From Paracoccus sp. R12_2 (GTDB lineage: Bacteria > Pseudomonadota > Alphaproteobacteria > Rhodobacterales > Rhodobacteraceae), in assembly GCF_017744015.1 (NCBI RefSeq), contig NZ_JAGHRA010000003.1, positions 124,001 to 188,000 of the forward strand: 64,000 nt of DNA, in the 5' to 3' direction. A model generated the notes under the pieces. It saw nothing but the letters and a program-made list of their open reading frames with translations, was not told the origin of the DNA and ran no database searches. Positions 17,749 through 26,228 of this stretch are shown here, one piece after another. Position 1 is the first letter of the stretch, and every line of letters begins with the position of its first letter. The position numbers and the translations under genes were made by a program.

Positions 17749-18438
17749 TCAGACGATCCGCGTCTCCAGCGGGGACAGCCCGTCGATCTCGACCCGCACA
17801 ACCTGCCCTCGTTTCACCGCACCGACACCTGCCGGGGTGCCGGTATAGATCAGATCGCCCGGCGTCAGCGCGACCAGTGACGACAGATGCCCGACCACCT
17901 CGGGCACCGACCAGATCATCTGCGCCAGATCGCCATCTTGGCGGATGATCCCATCCACCGTCAGCCGGATCGCGCCGCTGTCACGCGCTCCGATGCTGGA
18001 CACCGGATGGAGAATGCCACAGCCCGCCGATTGATCGAATCCCTTCGCCATGTCCCAGGGCCGACCGGCCTTCTTCGCCTGCGCCTGCAGGTCCCGTCGG
18101 GTGAAGTCGTTGCCGGTCGCATAGCCCCAGACATGGCCCTGCGCGTCAGCCGGCGCGATGTCGCGACCGCCGTGGCCAATCGCCACGACCAGCTCCGCCT
18201 CGAAATGCAGATCGGCGGTCTGCGGCGGATAGCGCAGATCGCCGCTATCCGTCAGCAGTGCATCGGCGGGCTTGGTAAAGAAGAACGGCGGCTCGCGGTC
18301 GGGGTCATGGCCCATCTCGCGCGCATGTTCGGCATAGTTGCGGCCCACGCAAAAGATCCGCCGCACCGGAAAACGCGCAGCCTGCCCCGCGACCGGCACA
18401 GACGGCAGCGAGTTTGGGGCAAAGACATAGTCCATCAT
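17749..18438 (-). CDS. Fumarylacetoacetate hydrolase family protein
   Basis: The protein has 229 residues. The FAH-family motifs are RIFCVGRNYAEHAREMG, PFFFTKPADAL, LHFEAELVVAIG (metal-binding Glu residues), GYATGNDFTRRDLQ and TPGDLIYTGTPAGVG. The family cleaves or decarboxylates beta-diketo acids such as fumarylpyruvate and acylpyruvates. The ATGATG start overlaps the TGA of the upstream VOC gene, so the pair is co-translated. The exact substrate is unknown; pairing with a dioxygenase-like VOC protein fits catabolism of an aromatic or keto acid. Confidence 0.85.
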   Translation of the reverse strand: MMDYVFAPNSLPSVPVAGQAARFPVRRIFCVGRNYAEHAREMGHDPDREPPFFFTKPADALLTDSGDLRYPPQTADLHFEAELVVAIGHGGRDIAPADAQGHVWGYATGNDFTRRDLQAQAKKAGRPWDMAKGFDQSAGCGILHPVSSIGARDSGAIRLTVDGIIRQDGDLAQMIWSVPEVVGHLSSLVALTPGDLIYTGTPAGVGAVKRGQVVRVEIDGLSPLETRIV

Positions 18439-18848
18439 GATGCGAACAGCCCGTCGAAGTCTCGGAAACCCTTGATCTCGATCGGGTTTCCGGACGGATC
18501 GAAGAAGAACATCGTGCGCTGTTCGCCCGGCTGATCCTGGAACCGGATCACGGGCGGAATGTCGAAGGCGACCCCCTTCGCTGCAAGCCGGTCGGCCAGG
18601 GCCAGCCAATCTGGCAGCGGCAGGACCACGCCCATATGCGGCATCATCACCATGTGGTCGCCGACCTTGCCGGTGCGGCTGGTGCCGAACGGCCGGCCCA
18701 GATGCAGAGAAAGCTGGTGTCCGAAGAAATCGAAATCGATCCAGCTATCGGTCGAGCGTCCCTCGGCGCAGCCCAGAACCTCGCCGTAGAACTGACGCGC
18801 CGCCTCCAGGTCGGTGACATGAATTGCCAGATGAAACAGTGATCGCAT
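18435..18848 (-). CDS. VOC-family (glyoxalase-like) protein
   Basis: The protein has 137 residues and two beta-alpha-beta-beta-beta modules. Candidate metal ligands are His in FHLAIHVTDLEAARQFYGEVLG, His in MVMMPHMGVVLPL and Glu in DPSGNPIEIKGF. The family includes glyoxalase I and extradiol dioxygenases. Translational overlap with the FAH-family gene suggests they act on the same substrate or consecutive intermediates. Confidence 0.85.
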   Translation of the reverse strand: MRSLFHLAIHVTDLEAARQFYGEVLGCAEGRSTDSWIDFDFFGHQLSLHLGRPFGTSRTGKVGDHMVMMPHMGVVLPLPDWLALADRLAAKGVAFDIPPVIRFQDQPGEQRTMFFFDPSGNPIEIKGFRDFDGLFAS

Positions 18849-18960
18849 GGTGTCCTCCTGTGCATCAGCTAGCCGATCGATTCGCCCTGCGCCATGGAAA
18901 AGCTTGCATCACACCCCTTCGACATGCCGATAATGGAATGCGAACAGGAGGAGACGCGCA

Positions 18961-19416
18961 ATGAAACTGATCGGAACACTCATCGTGGCGGCTGCCGCGA
19001 TCTGGGCGCTGGCGAGCGGCCCGGTCGTCGCACAGGACGGCTATGCGCCCCAGAAGGTCGTCTATCACATCAATGAAACCGGCGGCGATGACGGCAGCGG
19101 CTACAAGGGTGCGCTTGGCAATATCCGCAATCACATCAAGGCCGTCGGAAAGGACAATCTGGACCTGCGCGTCGTCATGCATGGGGATGGGTTGGACCTG
19201 CTGGCGAAGGCCAGGGACAACCAGCAACTGCAGGGCCTGATCTCGGGCCTCAAGAATGATGGCGTACGTTTTCTTGTCTGTAACAACACCCTGGAAGGTC
19301 GCGACATCGACGCAGAGACAGATCTGTTCGATGTCTGGCCGGAAGACATCGTGCCGTCCGGGGTGGCGGAACTGGGCAAGCTGCAAATGGAAGGTTTTGC
19401 CTATATCAAACCCTGA
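18961..19416 (+). CDS. Exported DsrE-family protein
   Basis: The protein has 151 residues. It has a clear signal peptide (VAAAAIWALAS, then VVAQ) and a strong GGAGGAG ribosome binding site about 10 nt upstream. The mature part has the DsrE fold pattern KVVYHINE, LRVVMHGDGLDLL and FLVCNNTLEGRDI, with one conserved Cys. DsrE-like proteins handle sulfur; periplasmic members are common in proteobacteria but poorly characterised. It lies just ahead of the tmRNA promoter. Confidence 0.82.
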   Translation: MKLIGTLIVAAAAIWALASGPVVAQDGYAPQKVVYHINETGGDDGSGYKGALGNIRNHIKAVGKDNLDLRVVMHGDGLDLLAKARDNQQLQGLISGLKNDGVRFLVCNNTLEGRDIDAETDLFDVWPEDIVPSGVAELGKLQMEGFAYIKP

Positions 19417-19423
19417 CACCGCC

Positions 19424-19452
19424 TTGCGGCGCACCGGGTCCGCCCCTATATT
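19424..19452 (+). promoter_or_regulatory. ssrA promoter
   Basis: TTGCGG (19424-19429) and TATATT (19447-19452) are separated by 17 nt. The predicted transcription start is near 19459, just before the tmRNA acceptor piece. Confidence 0.7.
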
Positions 19453-19458
19453 GAGAAT

Positions 19459-19785
19459 GTTCGGCGCAAGCCGGACTATGGACATAAACGCGCTCGTAAT
19501 AAGCGGATCGGACCCGGGGGCGGTACCCGGCGGCTCCACCAAAAATCACCTCGTTGGGGGATCATGGGGCCGAAACAGGATCGACGAACGTCTAAAGGGG
19601 TTTGCTTTGTCCCGGTGAGCTACCACCGTTATCGGTGCGAAATGTACAGTTGCCAACGACAACCGTGCTCCGGTCGCTCTGGCTGCGTAAGCAGCTCGGG
19701 TAACCGAAACCTAACTCCTTGCGCCTAGCAGCGTAAGGCGGGGCCCGCAGGAGCCTTGCAACAGAATCCTGCACCTTCACCCCTT
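19459..19785 (+). ncRNA. ssrA: Two-piece, circularly permuted tmRNA
   Basis: The acceptor piece comes first. It has a T-arm CCGGG-GGCGGTA-CCCGG (19514-19530), the acceptor strand CGGCTCC (19531-19537), discriminator A and encoded CCA (19539-19541). After a 24-nt intervening loop the coding piece starts with GGGGCCG (19566-19572). This pairs over 7 bp, with one G-U, with the acceptor strand. GAAACAGGATCGACG follows, as in other tmRNA 5' ends. The tag reading frame lies at 19652-19690. This permuted order is typical of alphaproteobacteria, where processing yields two RNAs. The RNA rescues stalled ribosomes and marks the nascent chain for proteolysis. The outer ends (about 19459 and 19785) are estimates. 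Confidence 0.95.
19652..19690 (+). other. tmRNA tag-peptide reading frame
   Basis: The resume codon GCC begins the frame and the tag reads ANDNRAPVALAA followed by TAA. The C-terminal ALAA is the ClpX-recognised degron and AND is the SspB-binding side. The adaptor gene sspB starts about 230 nt downstream. Confidence 0.95.
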
Positions 19786-19916
19786 TTATCGATTGGCTTG
19801 CAGCCGCCGCGACAGATCGCGGCCGGTCGGCACATTTGCCCGGCAGGCGCGAACACGCCCCCTTTTCATCGCCCGTCAGATCCCTATGCTTGGCGCCAAT
19901 CAGCAGAGGTGACGGC

Positions 19917-20402
19917 ATGGCGCGGTCAGGGATCGACTACGGTGGAATGATGCATCGCGCGATGCAGGGACTGATCGCGCGCGTGCTGGAAGGCGTGGCC
20001 CGGGACGGGTTGCCTGGCGATCATCATTTCTTCATCACCTTCGATACCCGTGAAGATGGCGTCGAGATGGCCGACTGGCTGCGCGAACGCTATCCCGAAG
20101 AAATGACCATCGTCATCCAAAGCTGGTTCGAAAATCTGATCATCGACGATGAGGGTTTCGATATCACGCTGAATTTCGGCAACTCGCCCGAACCCTTGCG
20201 GATCCCGTTCGACGCGCTGCGGACCTTTGTCGATCCTTCGGTCGAATTCGGCCTGCGTTTCGAAACGCAGGACAGCGATGACGACGAAGAGGACGAGGAC
20301 GCCGAGTACCAGCTTGACGACGATCAGGGCAGCGACGACAGCCCCGACGACATTCCCCCCGGCGGTGGCGAGGTCGTTCAGCTGGATCGCTGGCGCAAGT
20401 AG
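19917..20402 (+). CDS. sspB: ClpXP adaptor SspB (alphaproteobacterial type)
   Basis: The protein has 161 residues from ATG 19917, preceded by AGAGGTGA. MHRAMQGLIARVLEGVARDGLPGDHHFFITFDT and the strand-rich body (LRERYPEEMTIVIQSWFE, FDITLNFGN) match the SspB-alpha fold. A very acidic flexible linker (SDDDEEDEDAE and onward) leads to a basic C-terminal tail, VVQLDRWRK, the position of the ClpX-binding motif. SspB tethers ssrA-tagged proteins to ClpXP. It lies immediately downstream of ssrA, a functional pairing. Confidence 0.93.
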   Translation: MARSGIDYGGMMHRAMQGLIARVLEGVARDGLPGDHHFFITFDTREDGVEMADWLRERYPEEMTIVIQSWFENLIIDDEGFDITLNFGNSPEPLRIPFDALRTFVDPSVEFGLRFETQDSDDDEEDEDAEYQLDDDQGSDDSPDDIPPGGGEVVQLDRWRK

Positions 20403-20465
20403 CCGTCACACGTCTGTAACCCGTTTGAAATAGGTCGGACTTCGGCATACCAGCAGGAGTCCGCC

Positions 20466-21035
20466 ATGTCAGACCTGTCGTTGTTCTTTCGCCAGTTCAT
20501 CCGGCACCCATCCGAGATCCGAGCGGTTGCGCCGACCGGACGCGCTGCTGCCCGTGAAATGGCGCGGGTGATCACGCCGGACATGCGTGCGGTGGCCGAG
20601 ATCGGGGCAGGCACGGGCACCATCACGCGCGCCATCCTTGGGCGTGGTCTGCCGCCAGAGGCGCTGGAACTTTACGAACTGAATGCGGCCTTCTGCGACA
20701 GGCTTCGGACCCTGTATCCCGGCACCCGCGTCCACAACCTGCCTGCGCAGGAGATGGTCAATGTCGGGCGCGCGAATCTTGACGCGGTGATCTCGGGTGT
20801 GCCGACGCTGCCGATGCCGGATGCGTTGCAGGCGGCCATCGTCGGCGCGGCGCTGCAGATGATGCGGCCGGGCGCGGCCTTCGTGCAGATCACCTATGGC
20901 CCGCTGCCGCCGCTGTCGGAAAGCGTGCGGCGCCAGTTCGGGCTGCGCCACGAACGCAGCCGGCGCATATGGGCCAATCTGCCGCCCGCACGTGTCTATG
21001 TCTTCCGACAGGACCGTGCGACACCCGGCCTATGA
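20466..21035 (+). CDS. Phospholipid N-methyltransferase (PmtA-like)
   Basis: The protein has 189 residues, with AGGAG at 20455-20459. It is a class I SAM methyltransferase with motif I VAEIGAGTGTITRAIL and a following acidic strand ALELYELN. The N-terminus SDLSLFFRQFIRHPSEIRAVAPTGRAA is typical of PmtA-type phosphatidylethanolamine methyltransferases, which place the protein at the membrane. It would convert PE stepwise towards phosphatidylcholine. A KsgA-like rRNA methylase is a less likely alternative because of the short length and N-terminal motif. Confidence 0.8.
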   Translation: MSDLSLFFRQFIRHPSEIRAVAPTGRAAAREMARVITPDMRAVAEIGAGTGTITRAILGRGLPPEALELYELNAAFCDRLRTLYPGTRVHNLPAQEMVNVGRANLDAVISGVPTLPMPDALQAAIVGAALQMMRPGAAFVQITYGPLPPLSESVRRQFGLRHERSRRIWANLPPARVYVFRQDRATPGL

Positions 21036-21809
21036 TCCCACCCTGCTGCGCACATCTGCCAGGTAGCTGCGGCTGACAGGGATCTGCGCGCCGTCGGCGG
21101 TCCTCAGCATCAGCCGGGCGTTCCTGCCGGACGACCGAACCGTCTGAACATCATCTCGCAGCGCGATCCAGTGCGAACGATGCACCCTGATCCCCGGCGC
21201 CGGATCGGTTTCGGCGATGGCGTCCGAAAACCGCATCAGCAGCATCTCGCGGCCCCGGTCGGTGACGACGAGGACATAGTGATCCTGCACCTCGATCCGG
21301 ATCAGCGCGCCGCGCGCCGACGCAGGCAATCGCCACAGCAGCGCGGGCGTTGACACCGTGTCCGAGGATGGTGGTTCCGGTTGGTCCAGCGCCAGCCAGT
21401 TCAGCGCGCATACCGCGACACTGACAGGCAGCGCATGCACGACACCCAGCACGATGCCGGGCATGTCGATCATGTCACCAAGGATGACCCGGTCGACCAG
21501 CGTCACCATGACCCCGATCGGCAGCGCAGCGATGGCCCCGGCGATCAGAAGGCGGATGAATGCGCCGGGAACGACGCGCTGCAGAAGCGATCCTGACAGG
21601 ACTGCCGCGGCAAGGGCGAACAGCCACGCCAGCGCCTGCACGATCAGCCAGTATCCCAGCCGTGCGGCGGGGGGCAGCCGGTCATATGTCCCGAACGGTC
21701 CGGTCACGGCGAACAGTCCCACCACCACCGCGAACACGATCCACAGACGCGGCAGCGACAAGTTGTGCTGCAACTCGCGAAGCGCGGAATGCAGGTCTTT
21801 TGCGTTCAC
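21030..21809 (-). CDS. Membrane-anchored LytTR DNA-binding regulator
   Basis: The protein has 259 residues from a GTG at 21809 with GGAGA just upstream; a TTG at 21857 would give 275. Four hydrophobic helices fill the N-terminal half (WIVFAVVVGLFAVTG, LGYWLIVQALAWLFALAAAV, a third around IAGAIAALPIGVMV, and VLGVVHALPVSVAVCALNWLA). The C-terminal LytTR domain has ALIRIEVQDHYVLVVT, HRSHWIAL and VSRSYLADVRS. LytTR domains bind imperfect direct repeats. Membrane-tethered versions are orphans without a receiver domain, so the signal is probably sensed by the helices. Its 3' end overlaps the end of the methyltransferase gene by 6 nt. Confidence 0.87.
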   Translation of the reverse strand: MNAKDLHSALRELQHNLSLPRLWIVFAVVVGLFAVTGPFGTYDRLPPAARLGYWLIVQALAWLFALAAAVLSGSLLQRVVPGAFIRLLIAGAIAALPIGVMVTLVDRVILGDMIDMPGIVLGVVHALPVSVAVCALNWLALDQPEPPSSDTVSTPALLWRLPASARGALIRIEVQDHYVLVVTDRGREMLLMRFSDAIAETDPAPGIRVHRSHWIALRDDVQTVRSSGRNARLMLRTADGAQIPVSRSYLADVRSRVGS

Positions 21810-21913
21810 GCATTTCTCCGGTCGGGCGGCGCAGGCCGCGTTGATGATCCGCCCCAAGAATGGCCAGTTGCATGGGCAACCGCAACCGACGCCGCCCGGA
21901 AGGAGGCCCGACC

Positions 21914-22399
21914 ATGTTCGACCCGCTGATCCACGCCCCGATTGCGATCCAGATCCATGTCGCGGTGGTCATTCCGGCCGCTTTGCTGGGTGTCGCCCTG
22001 CTGCTGGGGCGCAAGGGCACGAACCGGCATCGCTTCTGGGGCAGGATCTGGATCATCCTGATGGTGGTCGCGGCGGTCTCGTCCTTCTGGATCCAGACGA
22101 TCCGCGTGATCGGGCCCTTCTCGCCGATCCATCTCCTGTCTGCCCTGACGCTGGTCCTGTGCGTGCGTATCCCGATGCTTGCGCGCGCGGGTCGGATCAC
22201 CGCACACCGCCGCAGTGTGACGCAGCTTTTCTGGTTCGCGCTGGTGGGCGCCGGCGCCTTCACCTTCCTGCCGGGCCGGATCATGCATCACGTCGCGTTT
22301 TCGGCGGGGCAGTCCTGGGGCCTGGCGTTTCTGGGCCTTCTTGCGGCAGGGTTGGTCTGGCTGGCGATCCATACCCGCGCCGCGCGGGAATTCAGGTAA
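21914..22399 (+). CDS. DUF2306-like membrane protein
   Basis: The protein has 161 residues; the ATG at 21914 follows AAGGAGG. Four to five hydrophobic helices are visible, with the pattern IQIHVAVVIPAALLG, RFWGRIWIILMVVAAVSSFWIQ, SPIHLLSALTLV, a cytoplasmic HRR motif and LPGRIMHHVAF. Conserved histidines within helices suggest haem or metal binding, but the function is not established. It is divergent from the LytTR regulator by 104 nt, so it could be that regulator's target. Confidence 0.72.
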   Translation: MFDPLIHAPIAIQIHVAVVIPAALLGVALLLGRKGTNRHRFWGRIWIILMVVAAVSSFWIQTIRVIGPFSPIHLLSALTLVLCVRIPMLARAGRITAHRRSVTQLFWFALVGAGAFTFLPGRIMHHVAFSAGQSWGLAFLGLLAAGLVWLAIHTRAAREFR

Positions 22400-22469
22400 A
22401 ATCGCGGCTGACATCTTGCCTTCCGCGTCCATCCATGGCGATCTTCCCGCGCAAGCGAAGGAACCGCCC

Positions 22470-23363
22470 ATGACCCTTTTCCAAGGCATCTCGGCCTTCC
22501 CGATCACCCCGGCAGATGCCGATGGCTGCGCCGATCCTGCCGCGTTGCGGCGGCTTCTGGACCGGCTGGTCGCCGCGCGGGTCGATTCGGTCGGTCTTCT
22601 GGGCAGCACGGGCGGATATGCCTATCTTGGGCTGGCCGAACGTCAGCGCGTCCTGGACCTGGCTCTGGCGCGGGCCGGCGGACAGGTTCCGGTTGTCACC
22701 GGCGTCGGTGCCCTGCGCACGGCCGATGCCGTGGCATTGGCGCGGCACGCCGAACGCGCCGGTGCCAACGGACTGCTGCTGGCGCCCGTCAGCTATACGC
22801 CGCTGACCGAGGATGAAGTGTTCCAGCACTTCGCAACAGTGTCCGAGGCCGCGGGACTGCCGCTGTGCATCTACAACAATCCGTCGACCACGCATTTCAG
22901 CTTTTCCGTGCCGCTGCTGGCCCGCCTCGCGCAATTGCCCAATATCTGCGCGGTCAAGATGCCTCTGCTTGTGGATGGCGATTTCGCGGGCGAGATCGGT
23001 CGTCTTCGCGCTGCCCTGCCTCCGGATTTCGTCATCGGCTACAGCGGTGACTGGGGTGCGGCGCCCTCATTGCTGGCCGGGGCGGATGCGTTCTTCAGCG
23101 TCGCCGCCGGATTGCTGCCCGAACCATTCCTGCGGCTGGGGCGCGCCGCGATGTCGGGCGATGCGCCCCTGACCGGGCGGATCGATGCGGCCTTCGGGCC
23201 GCTGTGGTCCCTGTTTCGCGAGTTCGGCAGTCTTCGGGTCGTCTACGCCGCCGCCAATAAGCTGGGACTGTCCGACGCCCAGCCACCCCTGCCGATCCTG
23301 CCCCTGCCAGCGACACAACAAGACAGGCTTCGCGACGCGCTGGAGGCGCTGCCGCGGCCGTAA
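22470..23363 (+). CDS. DapA-like aldolase (dihydrodipicolinate synthase family)
   Basis: The protein has 297 residues from ATG 22470 with GAAGGA upstream. It is a TIM-barrel class I aldolase. [17 protein letters not shown] corresponds to the GTTGE pyruvate-binding motif, the catalytic Tyr is in [10 protein letters not shown] and the Schiff-base Lys in ICAVKMPLL. The family includes DapA and a range of keto-acid aldolases and dehydratases. With TGG in place of TGE and no lysine pathway neighbours, a catabolic aldolase is more likely than the housekeeping DapA. Confidence 0.82.
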   Translation: MTLFQGISAFPITPADADGCADPAALRRLLDRLVAARVDSVGLLGSTGGYAYLGLAERQRVLDLALARAGGQVPVVTGVGALRTADAVALARHAERAGANGLLLAPVSYTPLTEDEVFQHFATVSEAAGLPLCIYNNPSTTHFSFSVPLLARLAQLPNICAVKMPLLVDGDFAGEIGRLRAALPPDFVIGYSGDWGAAPSLLAGADAFFSVAAGLLPEPFLRLGRAAMSGDAPLTGRIDAAFGPLWSLFREFGSLRVVYAAANKLGLSDAQPPLPILPLPATQQDRLRDALEALPRP

Positions 23364-23442
23364 CGGCATACGACTGCATACGAATTGCCAATCAGGCCAC
23401 CGGGCGGTAGAACCGCCGCGAAACCGCGAGGGAGCCATCATC

Positions 23443-24837
23443 ATGACCAAGACCCGCACCGAAACCGACAGCTTCGGCCCGCTGGAGGTGGATGCCAGCA
23501 AATATTGGGGCGCCCAGACCCAACGCTCGATCATGAATTTCCCCATCGGCTGGGAACGGCAGCCGGTCGCGATCATTCGCGCGCTGGGGGCGATCAAGCT
23601 GGCCGCGGCACGGATCAACATGGCTGAAGGCAAGCTGGACGAACGCATCGGTCGCGCCATGGAACAGGCCGCCACCGAGGTCTTCGAAGGCAAGTTCGAC
23701 GACAACTTCCCGCTGGTCGTCTGGCAGACCGGGTCGGGCACGCAGTCGAACATGAATGCGAACGAGGTGATCAGCAACCGCGCCATCGAGATCCTCGGCG
23801 GCGAGCTGGGCAGCAAGGATCCCGTTCACCCCAACGACCACTGCAATATGGGGCAGTCCTCGAACGACACCTTCCCGACCGCGATGCATGTCGGCATCGG
23901 CATGATGGCCCGCGACGTGCTGATCCCCGGCCTGGAAAAGCTGCACAAGGCGCTGGAAGAGAAGTCACGGGAATTCAAGGACATCATCAAGATCGGTCGC
24001 ACCCATACCCAGGACGCCACACCGCTGACCTTGGGCCAGGAATTCGGCGGCTACGCCCATCAGGTGAAGATGGGGATCGAGCGTGTGCGGATGTGCCTGC
24101 CGCAGATCTACGAACTGGCACAGGGCGGCACCGCCGTGGGCACCGGGTTGAACACCAGGAAGGGCTGGGACACCGCCATCGCGGCCGAAATAGCCAAGAT
24201 CACCGACCTGCCCTTCGTCACCGCGCCGAACAAGTTCGAAGCGCTGGCCGCCCATGATGCGATGGTGTTTTTTTCCGGCGCGCTGAAGACGGTCGCCGCA
24301 TCACTGTTCAAGATCGCGAACGACATGCGTCTGCTTGGCTCGGGGCCGCGTTCGGGTCTGGGCGAACTGATCCTGCCGGAAAACGAACCGGGATCGTCGA
24401 TCATGCCCGGCAAGGTGAACCCGACCCAAGCCGAGGCGCTGACCATGGCCTGCGCGCATGTGATGGGCAACGACGCCGCCGTCACGTTTGCGGGATCGCA
24501 GGGGCATTTCGAACTGAATGTCTATAACCCGATGATGTCCTATAACGTCATGCAGTCGATGCAGCTTCTGGGCGATGCTGCCAGCAGCTTTACCGACAAC
24601 ATGGTGGTCGGCACCAAGGCCAATATCGAGCGGATCGAAAAGCTGATGAAGGAATCGCTGATGCTGGTCACGGCGTTGGCCCCGACCATAGGCTACGACA
24701 ACGCCACCAAGGTCGCCAAGACCGCACACAAGAACGGCACCACGCTGCGTCAAGAGGCGATCGCGCTTGGCTTCGTGGATGGCGAAACCTTTGACCGGAT
24801 CGTGCGCCCCGAGGACATGATCGGTCCAAAGGATTGA
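23443..24837 (+). CDS. fumC: Class II fumarate hydratase
   Basis: The protein has 464 residues. The start at 23443 follows [31 protein letters not shown], the [18 protein letters not shown] segment and the signature loop [16 protein letters not shown] identify FumC. It interconverts fumarate and malate in the TCA cycle and is iron-independent, useful under oxidative stress or iron limitation. A small VOC-like gene overlaps its stop codon and three more small genes follow. Confidence 0.96.
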   Translation: MTKTRTETDSFGPLEVDASKYWGAQTQRSIMNFPIGWERQPVAIIRALGAIKLAAARINMAEGKLDERIGRAMEQAATEVFEGKFDDNFPLVVWQTGSGTQSNMNANEVISNRAIEILGGELGSKDPVHPNDHCNMGQSSNDTFPTAMHVGIGMMARDVLIPGLEKLHKALEEKSREFKDIIKIGRTHTQDATPLTLGQEFGGYAHQVKMGIERVRMCLPQIYELAQGGTAVGTGLNTRKGWDTAIAAEIAKITDLPFVTAPNKFEALAAHDAMVFFSGALKTVAASLFKIANDMRLLGSGPRSGLGELILPENEPGSSIMPGKVNPTQAEALTMACAHVMGNDAAVTFAGSQGHFELNVYNPMMSYNVMQSMQLLGDAASSFTDNMVVGTKANIERIEKLMKESLMLVTALAPTIGYDNATKVAKTAHKNGTTLRQEAIALGFVDGETFDRIVRPEDMIGPKD

Positions 24838-25217
24838 CGGCGGCTACGCCGCAACTGAAACTTCGGGGCGCGGTGGCTGATGCCGTCGCGCTCTGGTCCC
24901 TCGCCTTCCCGGACATGTCGGCCGAACCGGCCGGCGCGGACGACCCGCCGGCGGCGCAGCGGGTCGAGATCGCCGGCCAGCCGCTGATCCTGACCGATGG
25001 TACGCCTGAAGACGAACCCGCCGATGCGCGGCCGTTCTGCCTGTTGATCCGCTGCGACAGCGCGACCCGGATGGACCGGATCGCCCGGATCCTGGCGACC
25101 GGCGGAGATATACTGATGCCGCTGGGTGAATATCCCTTCGCGCCGCGCTATACTTGGCTGGCCGACAGGTTCGGCGTCAGTTGGCAGATCGCGCTGGCAT
25201 CAGGGGAAAGCGGATGA
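24834..25217 (+). CDS. Small PhnB/VOC-like protein
   Basis: The protein has 127 residues. The predicted TTG start at 24834 overlaps the fumC stop; a GTG at 24873 is an alternative. The C-terminal half, [20 protein letters not shown] then DRFGVSWQI, is typical of PhnB-like VOC proteins. The N-terminal half is weaker and the protein is somewhat short. The role is unknown. It overlaps the DUF4169 gene by 4 nt. Confidence 0.65.
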   Translation: MTAATPQLKLRGAVADAVALWSLAFPDMSAEPAGADDPPAAQRVEIAGQPLILTDGTPEDEPADARPFCLLIRCDSATRMDRIARILATGGDILMPLGEYPFAPRYTWLADRFGVSWQIALASGESG

Positions 25218-25393
25218 CCACGATCATAAATCTGCGTCAGGCGCGCAAGCAGCGCGGTCGCATGGCCAAGCGCGCCAAGGCCGACGCGAACGCCGCAAAA
25301 TTCGGCGAGGCCAAGAACCAGCGTCAGGCACGCGAGGCCGAGGCAAAGCGAAACGACCGTGCCCACGACGCCCACGAGCGCGATGACGGCTGA
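25214..25393 (+). CDS. DUF4169 family small basic protein
   Basis: The protein has 59 residues. INLRQARKQRGRMAKRAKAD, then a run of Ala, Lys and Arg with NRQAREAEAKR, matches the DUF4169 pattern of a single highly charged helix. It starts in an ATGA overlap with the gene before and ends inside the next. The function is unknown; its composition suggests nucleic acid or ribosome contact. Confidence 0.8.
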   Translation: MTTIINLRQARKQRGRMAKRAKADANAAKFGEAKNQRQAREAEAKRNDRAHDAHERDDG

Positions 25394-25667
25394 CCTGCCT
25401 CCGATGACGCCGCCGATCAAGCGGTCGGTCACCATCGACGGGCATCGCACGTCGGTTTCCCTGGAAGATCCGTTCTGGACGGCGCTGGGTCGCGCCGCGC
25501 GCGCCCGTGGCACGACGCGCGCGCTGCTGATCGGGCAGATCGACCATGCCCGACCCGCCAATGTCGGCCTGGCCACCGCCATCCGCCTGTTCGTTCTGGC
25601 CGATGTGCAAAAAGCCGAACGGGACAGCCGAGAGACAAGCCTCAACCAGCCCGACCGCAACGACTGA
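25383..25667 (+). CDS. Ribbon-helix-helix domain protein
   Basis: The protein has 94 residues from ATG 25383, overlapping the DUF4169 gene by 11 nt; ATG 25404 is an alternative. IKRSVTIDGHRTSVSLEDPFW followed by ALGRAARARGTTRALLIGQID is the RHH pattern, a beta strand and two helices, seen in small alphaproteobacterial proteins found next to fumC. It may bind DNA as a dimer. Confidence 0.78.
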   Translation: MTADLPPMTPPIKRSVTIDGHRTSVSLEDPFWTALGRAARARGTTRALLIGQIDHARPANVGLATAIRLFVLADVQKAERDSRETSLNQPDRND

Positions 25668-25682
25668 AAGCACCCAGAAAGC

Positions 25683-26132
25683 ATGTCCCCGCGAAAGACC
25701 CCGCGCAGCCGCGACGCCTATGCCATATTCCAGCCGATGCAGACCCGCTGGAACGACAACGACCAGTTCGGGCATCTGTATAACGCGACATATATCGCGC
25801 TTTTCGACGAAGCGACGAACATGACTTTGATGGGGATGGGCCTGCTTGACCATCGCGGGCCAGGTCCGATCCAGGTCGTGGTCGAAAATGGCTGCACCTA
25901 TTTCCGCGAGGTCGCCCATCCGGACCGCCTGCAGATCGGACTTCGGGTCGAGGCACTTGGAAACAGCTCGATCCGGATCGAACTGGGGATGTTTCGCGAA
26001 ACGGATCAGGCCGAATCCGCGCGCGCCTTTTTCGTTCTGGTGACCGTCGACAATGACACCCGCAGACCCATCCCGACACCCGCGCCGCAGCTTGATGCGT
26101 TCCGGTCCCTGCAGGCCGCCCCGCAGTACTGA
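25683..26132 (+). CDS. 4-hydroxybenzoyl-CoA thioesterase-like hotdog protein
   Basis: The protein has 149 residues. The hotdog motif is TRWNDNDQFGHLYNATYIALFDEA, with the catalytic Asp of the 4HBT/YbgC class. A core strand reads YFREVAHPDRLQIGLRV. It probably hydrolyses acyl-CoA esters. It follows the RHH gene by 15 nt and is likely the last gene of the fumC group. Confidence 0.87.
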   Translation: MSPRKTPRSRDAYAIFQPMQTRWNDNDQFGHLYNATYIALFDEATNMTLMGMGLLDHRGPGPIQVVVENGCTYFREVAHPDRLQIGLRVEALGNSSIRIELGMFRETDQAESARAFFVLVTVDNDTRRPIPTPAPQLDAFRSLQAAPQY

Positions 26133-26228
26133 CGTCATCGCGACTGCTGAAACCTGCCTGGCTTGCCCACGTTATGCGTTACACTGATGCAAAAGACACC
26201 CTGCCCCACCTGACACCACGGATATGAC

